This document shows positions 36,159 to 45,626 of a stretch of DNA of 64,000 nt, piece by piece. Under the pieces are notes generated by a model that made no database searches, was not told the DNA's origin, and was given only the letters and a program-made list of their open reading frames with translations. The position numbers and the translations under genes are program-made. How positions within the stretch are numbered: position 1 is the first letter of the stretch; each line of letters opens with the position of its first letter. The stretch is from Lachnospiraceae bacterium (GTDB lineage: Bacteria; Bacillota; Clostridia; Lachnospirales; Lachnospiraceae): contig SVDM01000014.1 in the NCBI GenBank assembly GCA_015058015.1, positions 1 through 64,000 on the forward strand. The letters run 5' to 3'.

Positions 36159-36191
36159 ATGGGTATGCCGTACAAAAAGGAGGGTATATGA
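36159..36191 (+). CDS. Candidate 10-residue peptide
   Basis: A tiny reading frame (MGMPYKKEGI) has a near-perfect GGGAGGT site five bases before its ATG, and its stop overlaps the start of the next small frame (ATGA). TATAAT-like elements lie at 36122-36138. No homologue is recognised, and it may be chance. Confidence 0.25.
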   Translation: MGMPYKKEGI

Positions 36192-36244
36192 ACACATTAT
36201 TTTTTAGATATTTGAGCATGGGGTACAAAGAGGGACCTGATTAA
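36188..36244 (+). CDS. Candidate 18-residue peptide
   Basis: A second tiny frame (MNTLFFRYLSMGYKEGPD) overlaps the first by 4 bp and has AAGGAGGG just upstream. Its MGYKEG segment echoes MPYKKEG of the first peptide, and the underlying DNA is a partial direct repeat. It might be a leader peptide for the sensor kinase gene that follows. Confidence 0.25.
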   Translation: MNTLFFRYLSMGYKEGPD

Positions 36245-36355
36245 AATTATCTGATAATTTCTCGAATAGTTTAAGATTTGTAGTGGAAAATTAGAACGTA
36301 ATACGTTATAATAATATAGATAATGAGGTTTTATATGGGGAGGAGTTAAAGCCTT

Positions 36356-38575
36356 ATGAATAATCGATTTCGGTATGTTGAACATCAAGAAGGTGCAGAC
36401 CTTATAATGCAGTATTTAGACGAGTGTCCGTCTGAGGAATTCTGCGCCCTTTGCCTGATTGACATGGACGACTTCAGAAAGATTAATTCCAAATACGGAT
36501 ATCAGGCAGGAGATCGGGTATTAGAAAAGTTCCTTGATGCTTTAACCGAGATATCCAATGCCAAGGATATTCTTGTTCGTTTCGGTAGCGACGAGTTTAT
36601 CCTCTTTCTTGCGGATACAACCGTAGACGATACCAACAAAAGAATAAACGACCTCTATAGGTTGTTGCGTGATATATCAGAAGAACTGGGAATCGAAGTG
36701 GAGTGCAGTATAGGTATCGCAGGAACCGACTGCGCCCGTCATTATATAGAACTGTATCAGTGCGCTGACAAAACCTTGCAGCATATTAAAAAGTATGGCA
36801 AGAATAACGTGGCATGGTACGTTAAGTTTGCAGAGGAAACAAAGACAGAGGATACACGAACCAATGATGCGGAGATAATGGACACATCAAAGATTCCCAC
36901 CTCCGTAGGCGGTAAGGAAAGAGACTTAATATCTTTTGCGTTTGATGTCTGCGAGAGAGTGAAGGATATTGAAAAAGGCCTTGAAATCATAATAGAACGT
37001 ATCGGAAAAGAGTATAAGTTAGACAGTGTTAAGCTGGTAATTATGAGCGAAGAGGCCATGACCACCACAGTAACCTTAAGCTGGTATAAGGACCCTTCAA
37101 TGGATCAGCCCCAGAAGGTGGATTATGTTCAGTCCAAGGAGGACATGGAGAACTTCCTGTCTTTGTTTAATGAAGACGGATCTTTCTCAGACAGGGATAT
37201 TGAAAATAAGGATCTTACCCCTGAGATAAAAGCCATATTTGCCAGGGCTTATAAGAAGAAATATTTAAATCAGGGTATCTTCGAAGGAGGAATCTATAAG
37301 GGTTGTATCATCTACGAATGCGACGATCCAAACTACGTCTTTACCGACGAGATGATAAGGACCTTGAAGGCCTTATCCAAGATTTTGGCCATAAACCTCT
37401 TAAAGCTTCGCTCTGACAATGCCAACGAAGCCAAGATGACATTTATATCCAAGATGTCCCACGACATAAGAACACCTATGAATGCCATTATCGGTATGAC
37501 CAATATAGCCATGAATGTGGCAGACGATAAAGAAAAGCTTATGGAATGCCTGAAGAAAATCGACAGCTCCACCAAGTATCTGCTGTCTCTTGTTAATGAC
37601 GTCTTAGACATTTCCAAGATAGAGAGCGGAAAGATAACCATTAATGAGGAACCCATGAACCTGTTAGAGGTTATTAATGACATGGAGAACCTCTTTACGA
37701 TGCAGGCGGATGAGAAGCATATTAACTATAAGGTAAATATCGACATTAAAGATACCTACCTTATCGGGGATGTAACCAAGTTAAATCAGGTAATAATGAA
37801 TCTTATCGGTAATGCCATTAAGTTTACTCCCGACTGGGGCGATGTGACATTTACCGTAAAACAGATATTGCAGGAGACGGATACAGCCAAATACCACTTC
37901 TCCGTCAAGGATACGGGAATCGGAATAAGTACCAAGAGTCTGCATAAGATATTCGATGCCTTTGAACAGGCCAACAGCGATATCGTCAACAAGTACGGCG
38001 GTTCCGGTCTGGGCCTTTCAATAAGCAGTAACTTAGTAAGGTTTATGGGTGGCATATTAAAGGTGGATTCCGTTGAGGGAGAGGGAGCAGAGTTCTATTT
38101 TGACCTGGCTTTCAAGATTAACCCTGATCCCGATGTGGAGGAAGAAGAGAATATATCCGAAGTTAAGGAAGAAAAAGATGACTTCAACTTTGAAGGCAAG
38201 ACAGTTCTTCTTGTGGAGGATAACGAGCTGAATGCCGAGATTGCAACGGAGCTTCTTGAAAGAGTGGGATTTAACGTAGAGACGGCGCAAGACGGCAAGA
38301 AGGCTGTAATGAAATTTGCCGAGATGGAGCCATTCCATTACGATGTAATATTAATGGACATAAGAATGCCTGTTATGAATGGCCTTGACGCCACTAATTA
38401 CATACGTAACATGGGCAAGAAGGATTCCCAGACAGTGCCTATCTACGCCATGACCGCCAATGCATTTGACGACGATATGAAGAAGTCAATTCAAAACGGA
38501 ATGAACGGACATCTCTCCAAACCCATAGATGTCCAGAAATTATACAAGACATTAAGAAAGCAGTTAAAGAATTAA
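36356..38575 (+). CDS. GGDEF-containing hybrid histidine kinase
   Basis: A 739-residue soluble hybrid kinase. Residues 1-160 form a GGDEF-like domain whose signature reads GSDEF (about 77-81). A GAF-like sensory region (about 180-340) leads to the HisKA domain with His369 (SHDIRTPMNA), the ATPase domain (NLIGNAIKFTP, GLGLSI) and a C-terminal receiver with Asp668. A diguanylate cyclase-like domain at the N-terminus of a kinase may be a nucleotide sensor and not an enzyme. The next gene starts 2 bp after the stop. Confidence 0.87.
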   Translation: MNNRFRYVEHQEGADLIMQYLDECPSEEFCALCLIDMDDFRKINSKYGYQAGDRVLEKFLDALTEISNAKDILVRFGSDEFILFLADTTVDDTNKRINDLYRLLRDISEELGIEVECSIGIAGTDCARHYIELYQCADKTLQHIKKYGKNNVAWYVKFAEETKTEDTRTNDAEIMDTSKIPTSVGGKERDLISFAFDVCERVKDIEKGLEIIIERIGKEYKLDSVKLVIMSEEAMTTTVTLSWYKDPSMDQPQKVDYVQSKEDMENFLSLFNEDGSFSDRDIENKDLTPEIKAIFARAYKKKYLNQGIFEGGIYKGCIIYECDDPNYVFTDEMIRTLKALSKILAINLLKLRSDNANEAKMTFISKMSHDIRTPMNAIIGMTNIAMNVADDKEKLMECLKKIDSSTKYLLSLVNDVLDISKIESGKITINEEPMNLLEVINDMENLFTMQADEKHINYKVNIDIKDTYLIGDVTKLNQVIMNLIGNAIKFTPDWGDVTFTVKQILQETDTAKYHFSVKDTGIGISTKSLHKIFDAFEQANSDIVNKYGGSGLGLSISSNLVRFMGGILKVDSVEGEGAEFYFDLAFKINPDPDVEEEENISEVKEEKDDFNFEGKTVLLVEDNELNAEIATELLERVGFNVETAQDGKKAVMKFAEMEPFHYDVILMDIRMPVMNGLDATNYIRNMGKKDSQTVPIYAMTANAFDDDMKKSIQNGMNGHLSKPIDVQKLYKTLRKQLKN

Positions 38576-38577
38576 TA

Positions 38578-39705
38578 ATGAGCAGTATTAAAAGAAACAG
38601 GACAATTAAGTTTTTGACGGTAGCCATGCTGGTTCTCTCCATAAGTGTATCTTTCGGGCAAACCGGAGTATTTGCTACGCCCGAAGGTAAGAAGGCCGCT
38701 GAGGAGAAGAAGGCGGAGGAAGAGAAGAAGAAATCTCAGGCAGAGGGGGACAAGGCCGATACTGAAAGCTACATAAACGAGCTTAATTCCAAGGCGGCAA
38801 GTCTTAAAGAACAGGCTGCGGAGGTTCAGGCCCAGTGCGATGCCAAGACTGTAGAGATAAGTGAGATAAATAAAAAGCTGGATGCAGCCACCGTGGCAGC
38901 AAAAAACCAGTACACCAACATGCGAAAGCGGATAAAGCTTATGTACGAAAAGGGCACCTCAGGATATTTGGAGGCTATTTTTTCCTCCGGAAGTATCTCG
39001 GAGATGCTTAATCGTGCTCAGTATATATCTGAAGTATTCGGCTTTGACAAGAAGCTGGTGGAAAACTATAACAATAAGGTTTCTGAGATAAAAGACCTTA
39101 AGGCTCAGCTTGAAGAGGACAAGAAAGAACTTGAATCCCTGAATGCCTCCGCCAAGGAGAAGATAAAATATGCCAACGAAAGTATGGCCACAGCCCAGGC
39201 GGAATTGAAGGCATACGTAAAGTCTATATCTGACTCTGAGGAAAAGATTAAAGAATACGAAAAAGAAATAATTGCCCAGGGTGCGTCAGTGGGAACCGGA
39301 ACAGGTAAGACCGGCAACCAGACTACCCAAAAGGAAATAATTCAGGGAGACGGAGTCTCCGTTACATCCGAAGAACTTGACATGATGGCAGCCATGATCT
39401 ACTGCGAGGCCGGGGCGGAAGGCTTCGAGGAAATGCTTGGTGTTGCCAGCGTTATTGTTAACAGATTAAAGAGCAGTAAGTACCCCAATACCATGGAGGC
39501 TGTATTATGGCAAAAGGGACAGTTTGCCCCTACCTGGGAAGGCAAGTTCGCCAAGGCCCTTGCAAAGGGAGCCCCGCCTGTATGTTATGAGGCGGCACGA
39601 AAAGCCCTCTCCGGATATTCGAATGTGGGAACCTCAATAGGATTTAAATTAGCCAGTACCGGAATCGAAGGAATTGTTATCGGAAAAATCGTATTTTTCG
39701 GGTAA
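38578..39705 (+). CDS. Secreted cell wall hydrolase, coiled coil plus SleB domain
   Basis: A 375-residue exported protein. A signal peptide (about 1-33) is followed by a long Lys/Glu-rich coiled coil like that of PcsB-type proteins (about 36-230). A Hydrolase_2 (SleB-like) domain makes up residues 265-375, with the putative catalytic Glu in MIYCEAGAEG. SleB domains cleave peptidoglycan in spore cortex or vegetative wall. Coupling with the hybrid kinase suggests control of wall hydrolysis. The coiled coil may hold the enzyme inactive. Confidence 0.85.
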   Translation: MSSIKRNRTIKFLTVAMLVLSISVSFGQTGVFATPEGKKAAEEKKAEEEKKKSQAEGDKADTESYINELNSKAASLKEQAAEVQAQCDAKTVEISEINKKLDAATVAAKNQYTNMRKRIKLMYEKGTSGYLEAIFSSGSISEMLNRAQYISEVFGFDKKLVENYNNKVSEIKDLKAQLEEDKKELESLNASAKEKIKYANESMATAQAELKAYVKSISDSEEKIKEYEKEIIAQGASVGTGTGKTGNQTTQKEIIQGDGVSVTSEELDMMAAMIYCEAGAEGFEEMLGVASVIVNRLKSSKYPNTMEAVLWQKGQFAPTWEGKFAKALAKGAPPVCYEAARKALSGYSNVGTSIGFKLASTGIEGIVIGKIVFFG

Positions 39706-39737
39706 AAAGTTCGTCGCTTTTTCAAAACATTCTTCCT

Positions 39738-39765
39738 TGTAAAAGAAAGATCAATAAGTTATAAT
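39738..39765 (+). promoter_or_regulatory. Promoter of uraA
   Basis: TTGTAA (39738-39743) and TATAAT (39760-39765) are separated by 16 bp, 44 bp upstream of the permease start codon. Confidence 0.6.
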
Positions 39766-39809
39766 TCATTGAAGTGTAATTTATTGGATTTTTAACTAGG
39801 AGGAAAAAG

Positions 39810-41081
39810 ATGAACGAGAAAACAGCTAATCAGAAGTTATTGTTAGGTTTTCAGCACGTTTTGGCCATGTTTGGTGCCACTGTTTTGGTTCCGGCACTGA
39901 CAGGTTTGAATACGAGCATCACATTATTTTGCGCAGGATTGGGTACTTTGGTTTTTCATTTAATTACGAAAAAGAAAGTACCCGTTTTTTTGGGTTCCAG
40001 CTTCGCATTCATGGGCGGAATCATAGCAGTTTTGGGTGGCTCCAAGATGGGCGACGAGGGCTTCTTGGAAAAACTTGCAGCTCTTAAGGGAGCACTTATA
40101 GTAGCAGGACTTATTTACGTATTGTTTGCATTGCTTATTAAGCTTGTGGGTTATGAGAAGATAAACAGACTTCTTCCCCCCATTGTTACAGGCCCAATCA
40201 TTATTGTAATTGGCCTCAGACTCAGCGGCTCCGCAATCAACAATGCATTCTATGTAAACGGAGAATTCAGTTTGAATGCCTGCCTTGTAACATTGGTAGT
40301 AGTTGCAACTGCAGTTATTATCTCCGTATACACCAAAGGCATCATTAATCTTATGCCTATACTTTTTGCAATTATCATTGGTTTCCTTGTATGTATTCCT
40401 TTGGGATTCTGCGACTTTACCAATGTTGCCAATGCACACTTCTTCTCCTTCATGGATCAGGATGTGCTTGCACAGCTTCTGTGCGCACCTACATTCAAGG
40501 CAGATGCAATTCTTGCGGTTGCACCAATCGCATTTGTTACACTTATCGAGCATGTGGGTGATATCACAACTAACAGTGCGGTATGCGGTCAGAACTTCAT
40601 GGTTGACCCCGGTATCCACAGAACAATTGCCGGAGACGGTATCGCAACAGCACTTGCAGGTCTCTTGGGTGGACCTGCCAACACAACATACGGAGAGAAC
40701 ACAGGTGTTCTTGCCGTTACTAAGAACTATGATCCGTCCGTTATCAGAATAGCAGCCGTAATAGCAATTATTATGGGTATATTCGGTAAGATCGGTGGAT
40801 TTATATCATGTATTCCGGGACCTGTTACCGGTGGAATCAGTATTATCCTCTACGGAATGATCTCTGCTGTCGGAGTAAGGATTCTCATTAACTCCAGACT
40901 CAACTTCGGTAACAGCCGTAACCTTATGATTGCAGCCCTTATCTTTGTAGTGGGAATCGGATGCGATAGCGTTCCCGTTACTGAGACGGTTACAATCTCC
41001 GGCCTTGCCCTTGCAGCCCTTATCGGAATGCTGCTGGCACTTATCTTACCGGTTGGAAAGGATGACGTCCTGGAAGCATAA
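39810..41081 (+). CDS. uraA: Uracil permease (NCS2 family)
   Basis: A 423-residue nucleobase:cation symporter with about fourteen TM segments. Family blocks QHVLAMFGATVLVP, the substrate-site VTLIEHVGDIT and NTTYGEN segments are typical of uracil rather than xanthine carriers. AGGAGGAAAA precedes the ATG. The hybrid kinase with an ECF-S-like sensor follows after 22 bp, so the two may share a transcript. Confidence 0.9.
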   Translation: MNEKTANQKLLLGFQHVLAMFGATVLVPALTGLNTSITLFCAGLGTLVFHLITKKKVPVFLGSSFAFMGGIIAVLGGSKMGDEGFLEKLAALKGALIVAGLIYVLFALLIKLVGYEKINRLLPPIVTGPIIIVIGLRLSGSAINNAFYVNGEFSLNACLVTLVVVATAVIISVYTKGIINLMPILFAIIIGFLVCIPLGFCDFTNVANAHFFSFMDQDVLAQLLCAPTFKADAILAVAPIAFVTLIEHVGDITTNSAVCGQNFMVDPGIHRTIAGDGIATALAGLLGGPANTTYGENTGVLAVTKNYDPSVIRIAAVIAIIMGIFGKIGGFISCIPGPVTGGISIILYGMISAVGVRILINSRLNFGNSRNLMIAALIFVVGIGCDSVPVTETVTISGLALAALIGMLLALILPVGKDDVLEA

Positions 41082-41103
41082 GCTGCTTTAAGGAGATGTC
41101 CGA

Positions 41104-44100
41104 ATGATAGAGTCCAAGAGAGCCAAATTGTACATTCTGTCGGTCCTGGGAGCTATGGAAGTCATTATCGTCTTCTCGGCATTAGGAAGTATTCAGATTG
41201 GCGGAGCCAGTATTACCTTCGCTAATCTGCCGATACTTGCTGCCGCCATGCTCTTCGGACCCTTGGAAAGTACGGCCCTTGGACTTATTTTTGGTTTAAC
41301 CAGCCTTTGGAAGGCTTCTTCATTCTATGCCGTGGGAATCGATGCTCTTTTATCACCACTTCGAAGCGGCAACCCCCTGTACAGTATTATCGTAACAATA
41401 GGTACCCGGGCCCTTTTGGGACTCTTCGCGGGATTAGTATATAGACTGGTATCTAAAAAACTGCAGGATAGAAGCAGGATAGTGGTGGTATTTTCTTCTA
41501 TATCCATGCTGCTTTACTATGTCATGTTTTACGGTTCCATTAAGCTATTCTTCAATGCAAGTCCCGTATATCGGGAAAATGTCATGGCCACTATCTTAGG
41601 CTTCGCCTTAAATCTGCTTGTGGCGGTTATCACCTTGGATTTACTTATCAGATGGATGACTTCGGAGAAGATGATTCTTCTCTTGGAATCCATAGCAGAG
41701 AAGAACTCCCTTAAGATTCTTAACAAAAAACTCAAATTCTATATAACCATAATTCTTGCAATTTCGGTAGTAGTGGCATGTACACTGCTCTTTATGGAAT
41801 TCTTCAGTAAGACGGGAATATATTTTAACGGGCATGTAGGAGAGTACAGGTATTATCTTATAACCGGCATCCAGTTCTACATAGCAATAATTCTGGCCAT
41901 CTTTATTCTGGCCATTGTGGTAAGGTATTATGCCTTCTATACTCTTGTGGAATCGGAACGAAATATGATGCTTATTAACATGATGCCCGGAGGAATAAGT
42001 ATTATAGAGGCTGAAGATGATAACCTTCGCATTCTCTTTGCCAGTGAGGGCTTGAAGGAACTTCTGGGATTTGATGATAACTACAAGATGGAATTATCCG
42101 GCAAGAACCCCATAGATTATACCCATCCGGACGACGTGGATACCTTAATGGAACTTATTAAGCAGCAAAAAGACAGTGATGGCGGCTTTGAAGCCACATA
42201 CAGACTGCTTAACCATAAGAAGGGATACTGCTGGGTAACCTTCAGAATCTATCTGAAAGAGAGAATAGGGAACAAGCTCCGTCTCTATGGAATCATTATT
42301 GATGCCGATAACCAGGTTCGTCGTCAGGACGAGTTACAGAAGCGATATTCGGAGACCAAGGTCATTAGCGACCTGATGGCGGTGGAATCGGATATTATCT
42401 TCTATATCAACCTGACAAAGGACAGGGTAAGGCTGGAAAAGAACAATACTGACTATGATATTTCCTGGGCCGAGGATTTAATATATGTGGAGGAGCTATT
42501 TAAGAAGGCTTCCGAACGTAATACCAACGTGGATTCCATGCTTAATTATCAGAAGAACTTTAACAGAGAAGGTCTTCTTGAAGCTTTTGAGCATGGCAAG
42601 ACGGACGTGTCTTTCGAGCACAATTTTATCTTCTCCAACAAACTGATAAAATGGGTGGAAACAAGTATTATCATGACTTGTAATCCGGATAACAACGATA
42701 TAGAAGGCTTCCTTTATGTCAAAGACAAGGACGAGGAAAAGACTGCCAAAGATATTACCGATAGAATTCTGGCAAGTGACTATGAATTTATTGAACTTAT
42801 CAATATCGAGGATGATTCCACCAAGCTGTATATTTCCGGTAACGCCGAACTTCATGATCCTAAGCTGGAAGATCTTACATATACGGAGATTCTTGAGCAT
42901 CACCTGTGTCAGCTGGTGGGAGACGGCGATGCTGAAGAAATAAAGAAAAAACTGTCTATAGCTACAATTGTAAAGGAACTGGAGAAGAAGAATATCTATT
43001 CATGTTCATTTTCCGTAAATATCCCCAGGGGAGAATGCAGAAAGATGTTCCAGTTCCAATACCTGGATAAATACAGAAAGCACATTCTCTTTACCCAGTC
43101 CGACATTACCGATGTATATGTGGAAGGACGATATAAGGCAGATGTGCTGAAAGACGCTGTCAAAGCGGCTGAAGAAGCCAACAAGGCGAGGGAAGAGTTC
43201 GCCACTAAAGTAAGTCATGACATCAGAACACCTCTTAATGCCATTATGGGTCTGTCAGAGCTCGCCCTTCAGGAAGAGGATATTAATAAGGTACGAAGTT
43301 ACTTAAGCGGAATAGCCATGTCCGGCGAGAGTCTTATTAAACTTGCCAATGACATAATAGACAAAGACAGCGAGGATAAAGAGCATGCAGAGCTTTTCCT
43401 GACGGCTACAACCCTTACATCCTGCCTGTCGGATGTATTTGCCATGGTTAAATCTCAGATGGAATACAAGAACCTGAATTTCATTTACACTCCCGGTAAA
43501 TATACAGACAGGGAGGTAATTATGGATAAGGGTAAGGTGCGCCAGATTATCGTAAATATTCTGTCCAACTCCGTCAAATTCACCCCATCCCAGGGTACTA
43601 TTGAGTTCACGGTGGAGCAGGATGAGACTGATACAGGGGAGATATTTACCAGGTTTATCATAAAAGATACGGGAATCGGCATGTCGGAGGACTTTATATC
43701 AAGAGCTTTCGAACCTTTTGTCAGCGGAACGGATGCAGTTGACGAAGAAGAAAGCGCGGGCTTAGGTCTATCCATTGTAAAAAAACTTGTGGACCTTATG
43801 GGAGGAACCGTAAAGCTGTCCAGTAAGAAGAATGTGGGGACCGAAACAAGGGTTGAGCTTGTCTTTGCCAAGAAAGATTATGATTCCTTGCGAAGTGAAG
43901 AAACAGACAGCAGTTCCTTTGACCTGGCAGGAAAGAGAATTCTGGTGGCTGAGGATAATGCAATTAACCAGGAGATGGCGGTTATTCTCCTTGAAAAAGA
44001 AGGCATGATAGTAGAGACGGCGGATAACGGATTAAGAGCTGTGGAGGCAGTAGTTGACAATCCGGACGAACACGGATATGATGCTATATTGATGGATATT

Positions 44101-44331
44101 GAAATGCCCATTCTTGACGGAATCAAGGCGGCTAAGTCCATCAGGTCAATAGGCACGGACTATGCACAGAATATTCCCATTATAGCCATGACCGCCAATG
44201 CCTTTGAACATGATATAAGAAAGTCCCTGGAAGCAGGTATGAACGGACATATCTCCAAGCCTGTTGCCGCCTCGGAGCTTTATCGTGTTTTGGATAGGGA
44301 GATTAAGAAAAACGGAGAAGGAAGGAAGTAA
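41104..44331 (+). CDS. Hybrid histidine kinase with ECF S-component-like sensor
   Basis: A 1075-residue membrane hybrid kinase. Residues 1-195 form six TM segments that read like an ECF-transporter substrate-binding S component (SIQIGGASITFANLPILAA, FGPLESTALGLIFGLTSL). Two more TM segments (about 210-235, 250-280), a PAS domain (about 290-415) and a second PAS-like region follow. Then come HisKA with His705 (SHDIRTPLNA), the ATPase domain and a receiver with Asp998. S components bind vitamins or nucleobase-like solutes, so direct sensing of a small molecule is likely. No ECF ATPase or T component is present. Confidence 0.85.
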   Translation: MIESKRAKLYILSVLGAMEVIIVFSALGSIQIGGASITFANLPILAAAMLFGPLESTALGLIFGLTSLWKASSFYAVGIDALLSPLRSGNPLYSIIVTIGTRALLGLFAGLVYRLVSKKLQDRSRIVVVFSSISMLLYYVMFYGSIKLFFNASPVYRENVMATILGFALNLLVAVITLDLLIRWMTSEKMILLLESIAEKNSLKILNKKLKFYITIILAISVVVACTLLFMEFFSKTGIYFNGHVGEYRYYLITGIQFYIAIILAIFILAIVVRYYAFYTLVESERNMMLINMMPGGISIIEAEDDNLRILFASEGLKELLGFDDNYKMELSGKNPIDYTHPDDVDTLMELIKQQKDSDGGFEATYRLLNHKKGYCWVTFRIYLKERIGNKLRLYGIIIDADNQVRRQDELQKRYSETKVISDLMAVESDIIFYINLTKDRVRLEKNNTDYDISWAEDLIYVEELFKKASERNTNVDSMLNYQKNFNREGLLEAFEHGKTDVSFEHNFIFSNKLIKWVETSIIMTCNPDNNDIEGFLYVKDKDEEKTAKDITDRILASDYEFIELINIEDDSTKLYISGNAELHDPKLEDLTYTEILEHHLCQLVGDGDAEEIKKKLSIATIVKELEKKNIYSCSFSVNIPRGECRKMFQFQYLDKYRKHILFTQSDITDVYVEGRYKADVLKDAVKAAEEANKAREEFATKVSHDIRTPLNAIMGLSELALQEEDINKVRSYLSGIAMSGESLIKLANDIIDKDSEDKEHAELFLTATTLTSCLSDVFAMVKSQMEYKNLNFIYTPGKYTDREVIMDKGKVRQIIVNILSNSVKFTPSQGTIEFTVEQDETDTGEIFTRFIIKDTGIGMSEDFISRAFEPFVSGTDAVDEEESAGLGLSIVKKLVDLMGGTVKLSSKKNVGTETRVELVFAKKDYDSLRSEETDSSSFDLAGKRILVAEDNAINQEMAVILLEKEGMIVETADNGLRAVEAVVDNPDEHGYDAILMDIEMPILDGIKAAKSIRSIGTDYAQNIPIIAMTANAFEHDIRKSLEAGMNGHISKPVAASELYRVLDREIKKNGEGRK

Positions 44332-44335
44332 TCAC

Positions 44336-45616
44336 ATGAATATCAATGAAGCACTGGAGTACATCCACGGAATAAACTGGCAGTCTAGAGAACCGGGGCT
44401 TCAACGAATAAATGAGCTTATGGATATGTGCGGGCATCCTGAAAGGGAACTTAAATTTATCCATATAGCCGGAACCAACGGAAAAGGATCTACAGCGGCA
44501 ATGCTTGCCGCTGTTTTGGCGCAGGCAGGCTACAGAACAGGCCTCTTTACCTCGCCCCACATATACAAATTTAATGAAAGAATGCAGATAAACGGTGAGT
44601 ATATAACCGATGAAGATATCTGCGCTCTGGCAGACTATATTAAGCCCTTTACAGATAAAATGAGTGAAGCACCCACAGAGTTTGAGCTTATATCGGCCAT
44701 CGGCTTTGAGTACTTTAAGCGACAGAAGGTTGATATAGTTGTACTTGAGGTAGGCCTTGGGGGAGAGATGGATTCCACCAACGTTATTCCCGCACCGGAA
44801 GTGGCTGTGCTTGCAGCTATAGGTCTTGATCATACAGGCCTTCTGGGCAATACACTTCCCGAGATTGCCAGGGAGAAGGCCGGTATTATAAAAGCCGGAT
44901 GCGATGCCGTAATATACCGTCAGGATCCTGAGGTAGAGCAGGTATTCATTGACAAATGTAAGGAAGTGGGAGCTACTCCCCACCTTTGTCAGCCGGAGGA
45001 GGTAATTCGCACATCAATTGACCTTGACAGGCAGACATTTGATTATAAGGAATACAAAGGCTTAAGCATTCCATTAACAGGTGCCTACCAGTTAAAAAAC
45101 CTGTCGATGGTTCTTAAAACCATTGAAATTCTTACAAAAAAAGGGTACAATATTAAAGCTGATGATTTGAAGGCGGGTCTTGCTGCCACCAAGTGGCCGT
45201 GTCGATTCGAAGTACTAAAGAAGGACCCTGTCTTTATTATTGACGGAGCACATAATCCCCAGGGCATTAAGGCGACAGCCGACAGCCTAAGGGTATTCTA
45301 TAAAGAGAATTCGGTGATATTTCTTATCGGAGTAATGGCCGATAAGGATTTGGACACCATGATTCCATATATCAAGGATTTGGCCAAAGAATTCATAGCA
45401 GTAACTCCCGATTATCCGGGAAGAGCTATGGAGGCTGAAGTATTGAAAGAACATCTGGCAAAGTACAACGCCTCTGTTACTGCAGCAGGCAGTATCAAGG
45501 AAGGCGTATCTCTCGCACTGGAGAAAGCGGGGAAAGAGGGGGCAGTATGTGCCCTGGGTTCATTGTATATGCCTATAGATGTTAAGAGAAGTTTAGAAGA
45601 GTTAGATGTTGTTTGA
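44336..45616 (+). CDS. folC: Folylpolyglutamate synthase / dihydrofolate synthase
   Basis: A 426-residue Mur-ligase-like enzyme adding glutamate to folates. The ATP loop HIAGTNGKGSTAAML (about residue 44), TSPHIYKFNERMQI, the LEVGLGGEMDSTN block and IIDGAHNPQG are intact. The start at 44336 follows GGAAGGAAG and lies 4 bp after the kinase stop. Other folate genes are not adjacent. Confidence 0.94.
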   Translation: MNINEALEYIHGINWQSREPGLQRINELMDMCGHPERELKFIHIAGTNGKGSTAAMLAAVLAQAGYRTGLFTSPHIYKFNERMQINGEYITDEDICALADYIKPFTDKMSEAPTEFELISAIGFEYFKRQKVDIVVLEVGLGGEMDSTNVIPAPEVAVLAAIGLDHTGLLGNTLPEIAREKAGIIKAGCDAVIYRQDPEVEQVFIDKCKEVGATPHLCQPEEVIRTSIDLDRQTFDYKEYKGLSIPLTGAYQLKNLSMVLKTIEILTKKGYNIKADDLKAGLAATKWPCRFEVLKKDPVFIIDGAHNPQGIKATADSLRVFYKENSVIFLIGVMADKDLDTMIPYIKDLAKEFIAVTPDYPGRAMEAEVLKEHLAKYNASVTAAGSIKEGVSLALEKAGKEGAVCALGSLYMPIDVKRSLEELDVV

Positions 45617-45626
45617 GGTGTAACAC

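Noticed and set aside
39960-40619. 219-residue frame antisense to uraA
   Set aside because: Cys- and Asn-rich translation is an artefact of the reverse frame of membrane-protein codons.
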